Shown here: positions 1 to 8,273 of the stretch, one piece after another
Layout of the letters: every line of letters begins with the position of its first letter
Position numbering within the stretch: position 1 is the stretch's first letter
Source: Gelidibacter sp039916245
Lineage (GTDB): Bacteria > Bacteroidota > Bacteroidia > Flavobacteriales > Flavobacteriaceae
Length of the DNA: 30,608 nucleotides
Reading direction: 5' to 3'
NCBI RefSeq assembly: GCF_039916245.1
Contig: NZ_JBDSLS010000200.1
Location: 1-30,608 of the forward strand
The notes under the pieces: model-generated
The model's input: the letters and a program-made list of their open reading frames with translations, nothing else
What the model was told of the DNA's origin: nothing
Databases searched by the model: none
Position numbers and translations under genes: made by a program

Positions 1-39
1 TTTAAATTGCTTAGCATTAAATAAAAAACAATTATAAAC

Positions 40-855
40 ATGGCATACAACTTATTAAAAGGAAAACGAGGAATTATTTTTGGAGCTTTAGATGAAAATT
101 CAATTGCTTGGAAAACGGCAGAACGCGTTCACGAAGAGGGCGGTACATTTGTCTTGACCAATGCACCAATCGCAATGCGTATGGGGCAAATTGATGAATT
201 GGCCAAAAAGACAGGTTCTCAAATCATTCCTGCTGATGCAACTTCTATTGAAGATTTAGAAAACTTAGTGGCTAAGTCAGTTGAAATCTTAGGAGGAAAA
301 ATTGATTTCGTGCTTCATTCCATCGGAATGTCTATCAACGTAAGAAAAGGAAGACATTATACCGATCAAAATTATGAGTGGACTCAAAAAGGAACTGATG
401 TTTCTGCAATGTCTTTCCATAAAGTGATGCAAACCCTTTACAAAGCTGATGCGATGAATGAGTGGGGTAGTATTGTTGCTTTGACCTATATGGCAGCGCA
501 ACGTGTATTTCCTGATTATAATGACATGGCAGATAATAAAGCCTATTTAGAAAGTATTGCGCGTAGTTTCGGTTATTTCTTCGGAAGAGAAAAGAAAGTA
601 AGAGTGAATACTATTTCACAATCTCCAACACCTACGACCGCTGGTCAAGGCGTTAAAGGATTTGACGGTTTTATTGCTTATGCTGATAAAATGTCGCCTT
701 TAGGAAATGCTACTGCTTTGGATTGCGCCAACTATACCGTGACTTTATTTAGTGACTTGACGAAACGTGTTACGCTTCAAAATCTTTATAATGATGGTGG
801 ATTTAGTAATATGGGTGTCAGTAACGAAATCATGGATGCTTTTATGAGCAAATAA
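40..855 (+). CDS. fabI: Enoyl-[acyl-carrier-protein] reductase (NADH), FabI type
   Basis: This 271-residue protein catalyses the last reduction in each round of type II fatty acid elongation (trans-2-enoyl-ACP to acyl-ACP) in the cytoplasm. The N-terminus has the FabI form of the Rossmann nucleotide site (GIIFGALDENSIAW, residues 11-24). The catalytic residues fit the E. coli enzyme in spacing: Tyr150, Tyr160 and Lys167 match its Tyr146, Tyr156 and Lys163. A substrate-loop region (SQSPTPTTAGQGVKGFDGF) follows. Length is normal for the family and the ATG start gives the usual MxYNLLKGK opening. A hairpin terminator follows 31 bases after the stop, so the gene probably ends its transcript there. 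The 39 bases before it show no supportable promoter, and the gene may be served from outside the window. Confidence 0.96.
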   Translation: MAYNLLKGKRGIIFGALDENSIAWKTAERVHEEGGTFVLTNAPIAMRMGQIDELAKKTGSQIIPADATSIEDLENLVAKSVEILGGKIDFVLHSIGMSINVRKGRHYTDQNYEWTQKGTDVSAMSFHKVMQTLYKADAMNEWGSIVALTYMAAQRVFPDYNDMADNKAYLESIARSFGYFFGREKKVRVNTISQSPTPTTAGQGVKGFDGFIAYADKMSPLGNATALDCANYTVTLFSDLTKRVTLQNLYNDGGFSNMGVSNEIMDAFMSK

Positions 856-886
856 AGAGTTCAAAAAAATCTTAATTTATACTTTC

Positions 887-910
887 AAAAGCTACCAATT
901 GGTGGCTTTT
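887..910 (+). terminator. Intrinsic terminator after fabI
   Basis: Inverted repeat AAAAGC-T-ACC / GGT-G-GCTTTT with an AATT loop. The right arm ends in four T on the + strand and the left arm begins with four A, so it could also work for minus-strand transcripts. It separates fabI from the glycosyltransferase gene. Confidence 0.75.
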
Positions 911-924
911 GTGTTTTGATTCCT

Positions 925-932
925 TACCTTTG
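925..932 (+). promoter_or_regulatory. Candidate -7 element (TACCTTTG) for the glycosyltransferase operon
   Basis: Exact match to the Bacteroidota -7 consensus TAnnTTTG. A TTG at 899-901 lies 23 bases upstream, at the long end of the accepted spacing for the -33 element. The motif ends only 6 bases before the ATG at 939, so a transcript started here would have almost no leader. Confidence 0.45.
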
Positions 933-938
933 ATTTTT

Positions 939-1949
939 ATGAATACACTGTATTTTTCATTTATAATCCCTGTTTATAATCGGCCTGATGAGATTCATGA
1001 GCTTTTGGAAAGTTTCACGAAACTCGAAGGTAATTTTGACTTCAACATCTGCATTGTTGAAGACGGTTCGTCAATTCCGTCAGATAAAGTTATTGAATGC
1101 TTTGCTGATCAATTGGAAATCTCCTATTATTTTAAGGAAAATTCTGGTCCTGGTGATTCTAGAAATTATGGAATGAAAAGGGCGGAAGGAAATTACTTTA
1201 TTATTTTAGATTCAGATGTGCTACTGCCTGAAAATTATCTGCAAGTGGTCAGTAAAAGTTTGACGGATACTTACACCGATTGTTATGGTGGCCCTGATGC
1301 AGCGCACCCATCATTCTCAAAACTTCAAAAGGCCATCAATTTTGCCATGACGTCCTTCATTACCACAGGAGGGATAAGAGGAGGGAAGGACTCTGATAAT
1401 TTCCAACCGCGGAGTTTTAATATGGGGATTTCAGAAAAAGCATTTGAAGCTTCGGGTGGTTTTGGAGCCATTCATCCAGGGGAAGATCCTGATCTTTCAT
1501 TGCGTCTTCTCAAATTGGGCTATAAGAGTAAACTCATAAAGGACGCTTATGTCTATCATAAACGACGGATTTCTTGGTCAAAGTTTTATCAGCAAGTCCA
1601 TAAGTTTGGTATGGTTCGTCCTATTTTAAATGCATGGCATCCAGAATCAGAGCGATTTATTTTTTGGTTGCCTACATTTTTTTCATTGGGATTGGTTATT
1701 AGTTTAGTCCTGTTTCTCTTTCAAATAAAATGGTTGTTGTACATTTATATCATTTATATGGCGGTTGCTTTTTTACTGGCATTTATAAATTCAAAAAACT
1801 TGATCATTGCTGTTTTGGCGGTCATAGCGATATTTGTTCAGTTTTTTGGGTATGGTTATGGCTTTTTGAAATCCACACTTTCCATAAAACTATTAAAAGA
1901 AAACCCTGAGAAGAGATTCCCAAAATTGTTTTTTAAACATGTACAATAA
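939..1949 (+). CDS. Family 2 glycosyltransferase with C-terminal membrane segments
   Basis: I place the start at ATG 939, giving 336 residues that open MNTLYFSFIIPVYNRPDE, the classic GT-A/GT2 entry motif. An open frame reaches a TTG at 909, but those ten codons overlap the fabI terminator and look non-coding. Further GT2 signs are the ILDSDVLLP segment (DxD-type metal/nucleotide-sugar site) and GEDPDLSLRLLKLGYK (acidic catalytic region). The last third is hydrophobic, with about three membrane helices (WLPTFFSLGLVISLVLFLF onward), so the enzyme is probably anchored at the inner face of the cytoplasmic membrane. The sugar and acceptor cannot be told from sequence. The gene overlaps the next by 11 bases, indicating translational coupling. 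Confidence 0.85.
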   Translation: MNTLYFSFIIPVYNRPDEIHELLESFTKLEGNFDFNICIVEDGSSIPSDKVIECFADQLEISYYFKENSGPGDSRNYGMKRAEGNYFIILDSDVLLPENYLQVVSKSLTDTYTDCYGGPDAAHPSFSKLQKAINFAMTSFITTGGIRGGKDSDNFQPRSFNMGISEKAFEASGGFGAIHPGEDPDLSLRLLKLGYKSKLIKDAYVYHKRRISWSKFYQQVHKFGMVRPILNAWHPESERFIFWLPTFFSLGLVISLVLFLFQIKWLLYIYIIYMAVAFLLAFINSKNLIIAVLAVIAIFVQFFGYGYGFLKSTLSIKLLKENPEKRFPKLFFKHVQ

Positions 1950-2907
1950 ATTAAAGACGAAACTTTCTAAATCCATAAAAAGCAGAAAACTGAATGTTTT
2001 CGGACTCTTTTTTTTGCTGTCCTTCTGTTTTTTGGCTTTGACTAAACTCTCAAAGAATTATACGGAGACTATTTCTTTTGAACTTGTTTTTAAAAACGTT
2101 CCAGAAGAACATCATGTCAATCTTGATAGTACAAAAAAAGTCAATGTTACCGTTAATGCTTATGGCTTTAATTTGTTGCGGTATTCGTTTTATAAACCCA
2201 AATTGCAAATTGATTTTAACACAGATGTGGTGCTTAAAAACAAAACCTATGTGTGGAATTCCCAACAAAATGCACCTAAAATAAGAGCTAAGTTCAGGAA
2301 TTCAGTAGATGTTATTTCTATCCAACCCGATACTTTACGTTTTCCTTATCAATCCTTGGCAGTAAAAAAGGTGCCCGTTAACACCGATGTGACTATTGAG
2401 TTTGCACCAGGTTATGATATGCTAAACAAAATCAAGGTCATTCCTGATTCCGTTAAAGTTATTGGTTCAGAAAAATTACTTTCGGAAATAGAGTATGTCA
2501 CAACCGAAAAACTAGACTTGAAACATGTCAATTCAAATATTGACAAATCCTTGGGAATTGAAATGAATGAGAGTTTCAAAAGTTTAAAACTGACTACAAA
2601 AAGCGTGAAAATAGAAGGACAAGTTGAAAAATTTACTGAAGGAACGTTTAATGTCCCAGTAACGATCATCAATCTTCCATCAGGTGTAAACATTAATTTT
2701 TTCCCGAAAACGATTCCCGTAGCGTATAATGTTAGTCTTAATAATTATAAATCAGTCAGAACTTCAGATTTCAGAATTGAATGTGATTATAGGAATATTG
2801 ATAAGACCGGAAAAACATTTTTGATTCCTCAATTGACGAAAGTGCCCGAAATTGTTAAAAGTGCGCGATTAAAACAAAAGAAGGTCGAATTTATTTTGAT
2901 GAAATAG
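1939..2907 (+). CDS. YbbR-like domain protein (CdaR-type)
   Basis: A 322-residue protein with a basic N-terminus, one membrane segment at about residues 20-38 (LNVFGLFFLLSFCFLALTKL) and a beta-rich extracytoplasmic part with YbbR-like repeats, for example KKVPVNTDVTIEFAPGYDMLNKIKVIPDSVKVIG. In Firmicutes, YbbR/CdaR binds and controls the diadenylate cyclase CdaA. In Bacteroidota a YbbR-like gene next to coaE is common but its role is not settled, and no cyclase gene lies in this window. The ATG at 1939 overlaps the end of the glycosyltransferase gene, and only three bases separate its stop from coaE, so the three genes are almost certainly one operon. Confidence 0.8.
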   Translation: MYNKLKTKLSKSIKSRKLNVFGLFFLLSFCFLALTKLSKNYTETISFELVFKNVPEEHHVNLDSTKKVNVTVNAYGFNLLRYSFYKPKLQIDFNTDVVLKNKTYVWNSQQNAPKIRAKFRNSVDVISIQPDTLRFPYQSLAVKKVPVNTDVTIEFAPGYDMLNKIKVIPDSVKVIGSEKLLSEIEYVTTEKLDLKHVNSNIDKSLGIEMNESFKSLKLTTKSVKIEGQVEKFTEGTFNVPVTIINLPSGVNINFFPKTIPVAYNVSLNNYKSVRTSDFRIECDYRNIDKTGKTFLIPQLTKVPEIVKSARLKQKKVEFILMK

Positions 2908-2910
2908 TGT

Positions 2911-3504
2911 ATGAAAATAGTAGGTTTAACAGGTGGGATAGGTAGCGGTAAAACGACCGTCGCCAAAATGTTTCAGAAGTTGGGCGTGCCTTTATATATT
3001 GCTGATGACAGGGCTAAACACTTGATGAACACTTCTAAGGTCATCCAAAAAAAGCTCACTGCACTGTTTGGCGATGAAGCCTACCGCGATGGTCAACTTA
3101 ACCGAGCTTTTTTAGCCTCCAAAATCTTCGAGAATGCTGCGCTTTTGAAACAAATGAATGCAATTGTGCATCCTAAAGTTGGTGCTGATTTTTTACGCTG
3201 GAAAAAAAAGCAAACTGCACCTTATGTCTTAAAGGAAGCGGCTATCATTTTTGAAAACGATATGGCTTCCCAATATGATTTTATCATTACTGTGGTGGCC
3301 GATTTAGAGCAGCGGATTGCACGTGTTGTAAATAGAGACGCTACTACTAAAGATAAGGTTTTGGCTATTGTCAGTAATCAACTGACAGACAGGGAAAAAG
3401 CAGAACAATCAGATTTTGTGATTACTAATCATGATTTGGACGAAACAAAAGCTCAAGTACTGAAAATTCATCAAGAACTTTCAAAATTAGTTGCCATAAA
3501 TTAA
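2911..3504 (+). CDS. coaE: Dephospho-CoA kinase
   Basis: A 197-residue P-loop kinase that phosphorylates the ribose 3'-OH of dephospho-CoA, the last step of coenzyme A synthesis. The Walker A motif GGIGSGKT lies at residues 8-15, followed by the family's YIADDRAKHLM segment and the conserved IVHPKV...FL region. The stretch EAAIIFENDMASQYDFIITVVA matches the family's (E)xPLLFE...D segment, with Ile-Ile-Phe for the usual Leu-Leu-Phe. Length is typical. It starts three bases after the YbbR gene and is the last gene of that operon. The next gene is 69 bases on and has its own upstream signals. Confidence 0.93.
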   Translation: MKIVGLTGGIGSGKTTVAKMFQKLGVPLYIADDRAKHLMNTSKVIQKKLTALFGDEAYRDGQLNRAFLASKIFENAALLKQMNAIVHPKVGADFLRWKKKQTAPYVLKEAAIIFENDMASQYDFIITVVADLEQRIARVVNRDATTKDKVLAIVSNQLTDREKAEQSDFVITNHDLDETKAQVLKIHQELSKLVAIN

Positions 3505-3517
3505 ACCTTTAAAATGT

Positions 3518-3569
3518 GTTAATGTAAGGTTAAAGCAAGTTCTTGCTAAATGTTAAAATGTTAAATTTG
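3518..3569 (+). promoter_or_regulatory. Upstream region of the two-component operon: GTTAA repeats, palindrome and candidate -7 element
   Basis: GTTAA occurs at 3518-3522 and 3529-3533 (11 bases apart, one helical turn) and again at 3552-3556 and 3560-3564. Between the pairs lies the inverted repeat AGCAAG-TT-CTTGCT (3534-3547). TAAATTTG at 3562-3569 fits the TAnnTTTG element and ends 4 bases before the kinase ATG. OmpR-family regulators bind direct repeats spaced by about one turn, so autoregulation is plausible; that is inference. Confidence 0.4.
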
Positions 3570-3573
3570 AATA

Positions 3574-5148
3574 ATGGGCAGAAAGCTATTCATTTTATTG
3601 GTTATTCTGATGAGTTTGTCGCTTATTGGAATAATTTTCGTTCAAATATATTTTATTGATAACAGCTTAAGTAATGAGGAAAAGCAGTTTACTTTAAACG
3701 TCAGACGATCTTTAAGTAAAGTTTCCAGTCTTGTTGAGGACAAGGAGTTTAAGTTGTATACCAATAAATATCAAGAATTACTCAGTAGCGGAAAAAATCC
3801 GGATACGACCAATATCAGAGGGATTTTGTTGTATAGTTATGATGATATTTCCAATGAAACCACAGTCTATCAAAACGGTATTCTTGAAGAGAGCTTTAAA
3901 GTGCCATCGTTGTTCTTTGACATTGGAGGTTTAGATAGTCTGAATATCAGCCGTATTAGCAATCAGAAGGAAATTCGGGTTTTTAAGAAAAGCACTTTTG
4001 ATAATGAAGTGCATATCACACCTGAAAAAACGGTCATGCAATATAATACGATGGATGAATTCGGGAAAAGACTTTTCGAAAGTACCTATCGTGATTTGTT
4101 TAGGAACTATCCTATTTATAAGAGAGTGTCAGCTGGTGAGATTTCATCGTATTTGTCCAAACAGTTTAATGAAAATGGGATTGATATTGACTTTGAGTTT
4201 GCTATTTATGATAAGGATCTGGCTACGAAGGTACAGTCTAATAATTTCGAATTAGATCCGGTAACGACTATGGGCGTCCCTATGTTTTTGGATAATAAGA
4301 ATGAAAGTAATTTTATATTGTATGTTGATTTTCCGGAACGTAAGAAGTTTTTATGGTCGTCCATTTTAACGATGACCGTTTTGTCTATTGTTTTTACCTT
4401 AGTTATCATTTTAGCTTATACCAATGCTATTTATCAAATTATAAAACAACGACAGATATCACAGATCAAAACGGATTTCATCAATAATATGACGCATGAG
4501 TTCAAAACACCAATTGCCACCATCAGTTTGGCTTTGGATGCGATGAAAAATCCAAAGATGATCAATGACAAAGAAAAAATAGATCGTTATTTGAAGATGA
4601 TCAAAGATGAAAATAAGCGCATGCATGCCCAGGTTGAAAATGTCTTGCGAATATCTAAACTAGAAAGAAATGAACTTAATATTAGCAAGGATCGATTAAA
4701 ATTGCACGATTTAATTGAAGATGCCGTATCGCATGTTGAATTGATTGTTGAAGACCGAAAAGGTTACGTCAAATGTCATTTAAATGCTGAAAAATCTTCG
4801 GTATTAGCAAATGAGACTCACTTTACCAATGTATTAGTAAACATTCTTGACAATGCCATAAAGTATTCAGATGATGCGCCAAGAATTGATGTCACTACAG
4901 AAAATGTAGGAAATAATATTATTTTAAAAATTGCCGATCATGGCAACGGGATGACAAAACAGGTTCAAAAGAAGGTTTTTGAAAAGTTTTATAGAGAGCA
5001 TACCGGGAATGTACACAACGTGAAAGGTCATGGCTTAGGTTTAGCCTATGTAAAACAAATGGTTGAAGACCACCAAGGCCACGTATCCGTTGAAAGTGAA
5101 AAAGGAAAAGGTAGCACTTTTATTATTAAACTACCATTAATATCATAG
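3574..5148 (+). CDS. Membrane sensor histidine kinase
   Basis: A 524-residue orthodox sensor kinase. There is a membrane helix near the N-terminus (LFILLVILMSLSLIGIIFVQIYF), an extracytoplasmic sensing region of about 235 residues with no recognisable domain, a second helix at about 263-285, and no clear HAMP domain. The HisKA domain has the H-box FINNMTHEFKTP with the phospho-accepting His308. The HATPase domain follows, with the N-box NILDNAIKYS, G1 DHGNGM and G2 GHGLGLAYVK. Partner and layout resemble the RprX/RprY type known from Bacteroides, but the stimulus cannot be inferred. The response regulator starts three bases after the stop, so they form one transcript. Confidence 0.93.
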   Translation: MGRKLFILLVILMSLSLIGIIFVQIYFIDNSLSNEEKQFTLNVRRSLSKVSSLVEDKEFKLYTNKYQELLSSGKNPDTTNIRGILLYSYDDISNETTVYQNGILEESFKVPSLFFDIGGLDSLNISRISNQKEIRVFKKSTFDNEVHITPEKTVMQYNTMDEFGKRLFESTYRDLFRNYPIYKRVSAGEISSYLSKQFNENGIDIDFEFAIYDKDLATKVQSNNFELDPVTTMGVPMFLDNKNESNFILYVDFPERKKFLWSSILTMTVLSIVFTLVIILAYTNAIYQIIKQRQISQIKTDFINNMTHEFKTPIATISLALDAMKNPKMINDKEKIDRYLKMIKDENKRMHAQVENVLRISKLERNELNISKDRLKLHDLIEDAVSHVELIVEDRKGYVKCHLNAEKSSVLANETHFTNVLVNILDNAIKYSDDAPRIDVTTENVGNNIILKIADHGNGMTKQVQKKVFEKFYREHTGNVHNVKGHGLGLAYVKQMVEDHQGHVSVESEKGKGSTFIIKLPLIS

Positions 5149-5151
5149 ATT

Positions 5152-5862
5152 ATGGAAGAACAGAACAAAAAGATTTTATTAGTAGAAGATGATCCAAATT
5201 TCGGGACCGTCCTAAAGGATTACCTGAGCATGAACGATTATGACGTGGTTCATGCTAAAAATGGAATGGAAGGTTTTGAGAAATTTAAAAAGGATGATTA
5301 CGACCTCTGTATTCTGGATGTCATGATGCCTTATAAAGATGGCTTTACCTTAGCTAAAGAAATTAGAGAAAAAAATAGTGATGTGCCTATCATCTTCTTG
5401 ACGGCAAAAGCAATGAAGGAAGATGTCCTTAAAGGCTATAAGGTTGGTGCAGATGACTATTTGAATAAACCGTTTGACAGTGAAGTGCTCTTAATGAAAA
5501 TTAAGGCCATTATTCAGCGTAAAGCTACTGATACCGTTGCGGATAGTAAACAATTTGAATTTAAGATAGGTAATTTTGACTTGAACTCTAAATTGCGATT
5601 CTTAAAGTTTAAGGATGAAGAAACGGTTAAGCTTTCTCCTAAAGAGAATGAACTGTTGCGTTTATTGGCCTTGCACGAAAATGATTTGATGCCACGTGAG
5701 TTGGCATTGACAAAAATATGGAGAGATGATAATTATTTCACATCCCGAAGTATGGACGTGTACATTGCCAAATTGAGAAAATACTTAAAACCAGATCCAG
5801 AAGTTGAGATTTTGAACATCCACGGCGAAGGATTTAGATTGGTTGTCAATCAGAAAGATTAA
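5152..5862 (+). CDS. OmpR/PhoB-family response regulator (RprY-like)
   Basis: A 236-residue DNA-binding regulator paired with the kinase just upstream. The receiver domain (residues 5-120) has the acidic pocket Glu12-Asp13-Asp14, the phospho-acceptor Asp56 in CILDVMMP, Thr84 in IIFLTAKA and Lys106 in NKPF. The C-terminal winged-helix domain (about 135-232) has the expected features: LSPKENELLRLLALHENDLMPRE, the helix RSMDVYIAKLRKYL, and the wing IHGEGFRLV. The gene is followed by a strong terminator shared with the convergent cold shock gene. Likely targets include its own operon, given the GTTAA repeats at 3518-3564, but this is untested. Confidence 0.93.
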   Translation: MEEQNKKILLVEDDPNFGTVLKDYLSMNDYDVVHAKNGMEGFEKFKKDDYDLCILDVMMPYKDGFTLAKEIREKNSDVPIIFLTAKAMKEDVLKGYKVGADDYLNKPFDSEVLLMKIKAIIQRKATDTVADSKQFEFKIGNFDLNSKLRFLKFKDEETVKLSPKENELLRLLALHENDLMPRELALTKIWRDDNYFTSRSMDVYIAKLRKYLKPDPEVEILNIHGEGFRLVVNQKD

Positions 5863-5880
5863 TTAAAATACAAGCAAATA

Positions 5881-5909
5881 AAAAAGCCTATCGCAATGAT
5901 AGGCTTTTT
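5881..5909. terminator. Bidirectional terminator between response regulator and cold shock gene
   Basis: Perfect 12-base stem (5881-5892 with 5898-5909; core GCCTATC/GATAGGC), loop GCAAT, five A on the left and five T on the right followed by C and more T. It serves the + strand operon that ends at 5862 and the minus-strand gene that ends at 5931. Confidence 0.9.
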
Positions 5910-5930
5910 CTTTTTTAAAAATTGAAGCGA

Positions 5931-6122
5931 TTATATAACTTTAACGTTTACAGCGTTCAAACCTTTTTTTCCTTCTTTAAGCTCAAATTCTACTTCATCA
6001 CCTTCACGAACTTCGTCGATTAATCCAGAGATGTGTACAAAATGTTCTTTGTTGTTTCCTTCTTCAGTAATGAAACCAAAACCTTTTGCGTCATTGAAGA
6101 ATTTTACGATACCTTTATTCAT
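5931..6122 (-). CDS. Cold shock protein, CspA family
   Basis: A 63-residue single cold-shock domain (OB fold). RNP1 is present as KGFGFI (residues 13-18) and RNP2 as HFVHIS (27-32). The surface is acidic in the second half (DEVREGDEVEFELKEGKKG), as usual for small Csp proteins. Such proteins bind single-stranded RNA and DNA and act as RNA chaperones during cold shock or growth changes. The short leader (about 20 bases below a TACCTTTG box) is much shorter than the long thermosensing leader of E. coli cspA, so that type of leader control is unlikely here. Which paralogue it is cannot be told. Confidence 0.95.
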   Translation of the reverse strand: MNKGIVKFFNDAKGFGFITEEGNNKEHFVHISGLIDEVREGDEVEFELKEGKKGLNAVNVKVI

Positions 6123-6145
6123 AATAAATATTGTTAATTAAGCGA

Positions 6146-6153
6146 CAAAGGTA
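6146..6153 (-). promoter_or_regulatory. -7 promoter element (TACCTTTG) of the cold shock gene
   Basis: On the minus strand this reads TACCTTTG, matching TAnnTTTG, 23 bases before the start codon. I see no TTG at the -33 position, where the region is A/T-rich. Confidence 0.6.
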
Positions 6154-6232
6154 GAATTATTTAATTGGAAATAAGGTTTTTTTTATTTTATTTTAAAAAT
6201 TCGATAAATGTTCAAAATTGACTATGAGTTGG

Positions 6233-7141
6233 TTAAACTAATTTCTGATTAATACTGTTAATTATTTTGGCGATAGAAGTTTCATTATCAAACCAAAGAA
6301 TACCTTCTTTTTTTCTGAACCAAGTTAACTGTCGTTTAGCATATCGTCTTGAGTTTTTCTTGATTTCAGAGACCGCAAAATCCAAAGTCCATTCCCCATT
6401 TAAAAATTTGAACAATTCACTGTAACCAACAGTATTCAGTGCATTTAAGTGCTGTAAGTGTTGAAGATTTTTGGCCTCATCCAATAAACCTTCGGCCATC
6501 ATATGGTCAACTCTTTTGTTGATTCGTTCATAAATAGTGGCTCTTTCGGCAGTCAAACCTATGGTAATGGTCTTGAATGGTCGTTTGGGTTTCTCTTTAT
6601 TTAAGAAAGTGGAATAGGGTTTTCCACTACCAATACAAATTTCTAAAGCTCTTGTGACCCGATGCGGATTATCGATGGCGATGGTGTCAAAGGCGATGGG
6701 ATCAAGAATTTTGAGTTGGTTTTGTAAATGCTCCAAACCTTTATTAGCAAGTTCATTGTTGAGTGTTTCTCTGATAGATGGATCTATTTCAGGAAATTCG
6801 TCTAATCCTTTAATGACAGCATCCACATATAATCCAGAACCACCAACCATAACAATCACATCGTGGTTAATGAAAAGTTTATCTAATATACTGATGGCAT
6901 TTTTTTCAAAATCACCCACATTATAGTCCTCCAAAACCGATTTGTGATGGATAAAATGATGTGGTGCTGCGCTGAGTTCTGCAGGAGTTGGGGCGGCAGT
7001 ACCAATGCTCATTTCTTTATAAAATTGTCGAGAATCTGCCGAAATGATTTCAGTTTGATAATGTTTGGCCATGGCAATGCTCAAGGCAGTTTTGCCGATG
7101 GCGGTAGGTCCCACAATGCTGATAAGATATTTTTGACTCAA
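6233..7141 (-). CDS. miaA: tRNA dimethylallyltransferase
   Basis: A 302-residue enzyme that transfers a dimethylallyl group from DMAPP to N6 of A37 in tRNAs reading codons that begin with U, improving decoding. The P-loop GPTAIGKT lies at residues 11-18, followed by the diagnostic SADSRQFYKEMSIGTA (35-49), GGSGLYVDAVIKGLD, NPHRVTRALEI, and the C-terminal RRYAKRQLTWFRKK that contacts tRNA. Length is typical. It lies 27 bases downstream of the channel gene on the same strand, so the two may be co-transcribed. Its start at ATG 7141 gives the usual short lead before the P-loop. Confidence 0.96.
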   Translation of the reverse strand: MSQKYLISIVGPTAIGKTALSIAMAKHYQTEIISADSRQFYKEMSIGTAAPTPAELSAAPHHFIHHKSVLEDYNVGDFEKNAISILDKLFINHDVIVMVGGSGLYVDAVIKGLDEFPEIDPSIRETLNNELANKGLEHLQNQLKILDPIAFDTIAIDNPHRVTRALEICIGSGKPYSTFLNKEKPKRPFKTITIGLTAERATIYERINKRVDHMMAEGLLDEAKNLQHLQHLNALNTVGYSELFKFLNGEWTLDFAVSEIKKNSRRYAKRQLTWFRKKEGILWFDNETSIAKIINSINQKLV

Positions 7142-7168
7142 AGCAAACGTTTTTAACGAAGGAAATTA

Positions 7169-8041
7169 TTAAGTGTTTTCATGTAATGGATGGCCGCAGT
7201 TGTAACAATATTTGGCATTATCTTTTTGTTTTTCTGCCGAGCAATACGGACAGGCCTCGGTGTTTAAATCTACTTCCGGAATTCTTGCCGGAGAACCATG
7301 ATTACCTCGGTTTTGAGAAACAAATTCTGCGGAAACAATTCCTGTTGGAACGGCAATGATGCCGTATCCTAAAATCATGATGATTGAAGCGATAAATTGC
7401 CCTAAGGCCGTTACAGGTGCAATGTCTCCAAAACCAACAGTCGTTAAGGTTACAATACACCAATACACACTAACCGGGATGCTTGTAAAGCCGCTGGCTT
7501 CACCTTCAACTAGATACATTAATGTTCCGAAAATGATGCTAACGATTAGGACTGCGAATAAAAACACTAAGATTTTGGTTTTACTCGCTTTTAAGGAAGA
7601 GGCCAGCATATTGGAAGCGCCCAAATATCGTGCTAATTTTAATATCCTGAAAACCCTTAAAAGTCGCAAGGCGCGAAGCGCAATTAACACTTGTGTGCCG
7701 AAAAAAATCAAGGAGATGTACTTTGGAATAGTCGATAAAAAGTCGATAACGCCATAAAAACTGAAAATATATCTGAAAGGTTTCTTAACTGAAATTATTC
7801 TGGCAATGTATTCCAATGTAAACACAATGGTAATGACCCATTCGGCAATATTTAAAAAGTTATGGTAACGTGCATTAAATTCGCTGATGCTCTCTAACAT
7901 TACAAAAACAATACTTGCAACGATGGCAATGAGCAGGATTATATCAAATAACTTGCCTGCCGGAGTATCTGCTTCATAAATGATTTCATGAAGTCTCGCT
8001 TTCCAATTTATGTATGGTTTCTTTGGTTTTTTATTCAGCAT
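7169..8041 (-). CDS. Voltage-gated-type potassium channel subunit with C-terminal zinc ribbon
   Basis: A 290-residue six-helix channel of the Kv fold. Membrane helices S1-S4 run from about residue 30 to 140, and S4 carries regularly spaced basic residues (ALRALRLLRVFRILKLARYL, 121-140), the signature of a voltage sensor. The pore follows with selectivity filter TVGFGD at 201-206 and an inner helix to about 240. After the pore comes a cytoplasmic tail ending in CPYC...CYNC (Cys264, 267, 279, 282), a zinc ribbon. Flavobacterial ion-transporter proteins of this kind are common. A role in membrane potential or K+ flux is expected, but gating is unknown. miaA follows on the same strand. Confidence 0.9.
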   Translation of the reverse strand: MLNKKPKKPYINWKARLHEIIYEADTPAGKLFDIILLIAIVASIVFVMLESISEFNARYHNFLNIAEWVITIVFTLEYIARIISVKKPFRYIFSFYGVIDFLSTIPKYISLIFFGTQVLIALRALRLLRVFRILKLARYLGASNMLASSLKASKTKILVFLFAVLIVSIIFGTLMYLVEGEASGFTSIPVSVYWCIVTLTTVGFGDIAPVTALGQFIASIIMILGYGIIAVPTGIVSAEFVSQNRGNHGSPARIPEVDLNTEACPYCSAEKQKDNAKYCYNCGHPLHENT

Positions 8042-8273
8042 AACCTCAAAAATAGTGAAAGATTGGTTGTTTTTAATCCAATATCCCTAAGGACTTTAAT
8101 TTGTGTCATCCCACATCTTATCAATGTTTGTTTTTATTATTCTGGAATTCTCAAGAGAAAACATATAACTCCAGGTAAAATTTAACTTTCGCTCCTAATA
8201 ATTGAATTAAGAATAGAGCGAAGAGGTTTTTAAAAGACTTCAGTATAGATTAATGCTCGCAGTAATAGGCCTA

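Noticed and set aside
1..39. Possible tail of an upstream gene (open frame ending TAA at 22-24)
   Set aside because: Only seven codons, with no recognisable C-terminus.
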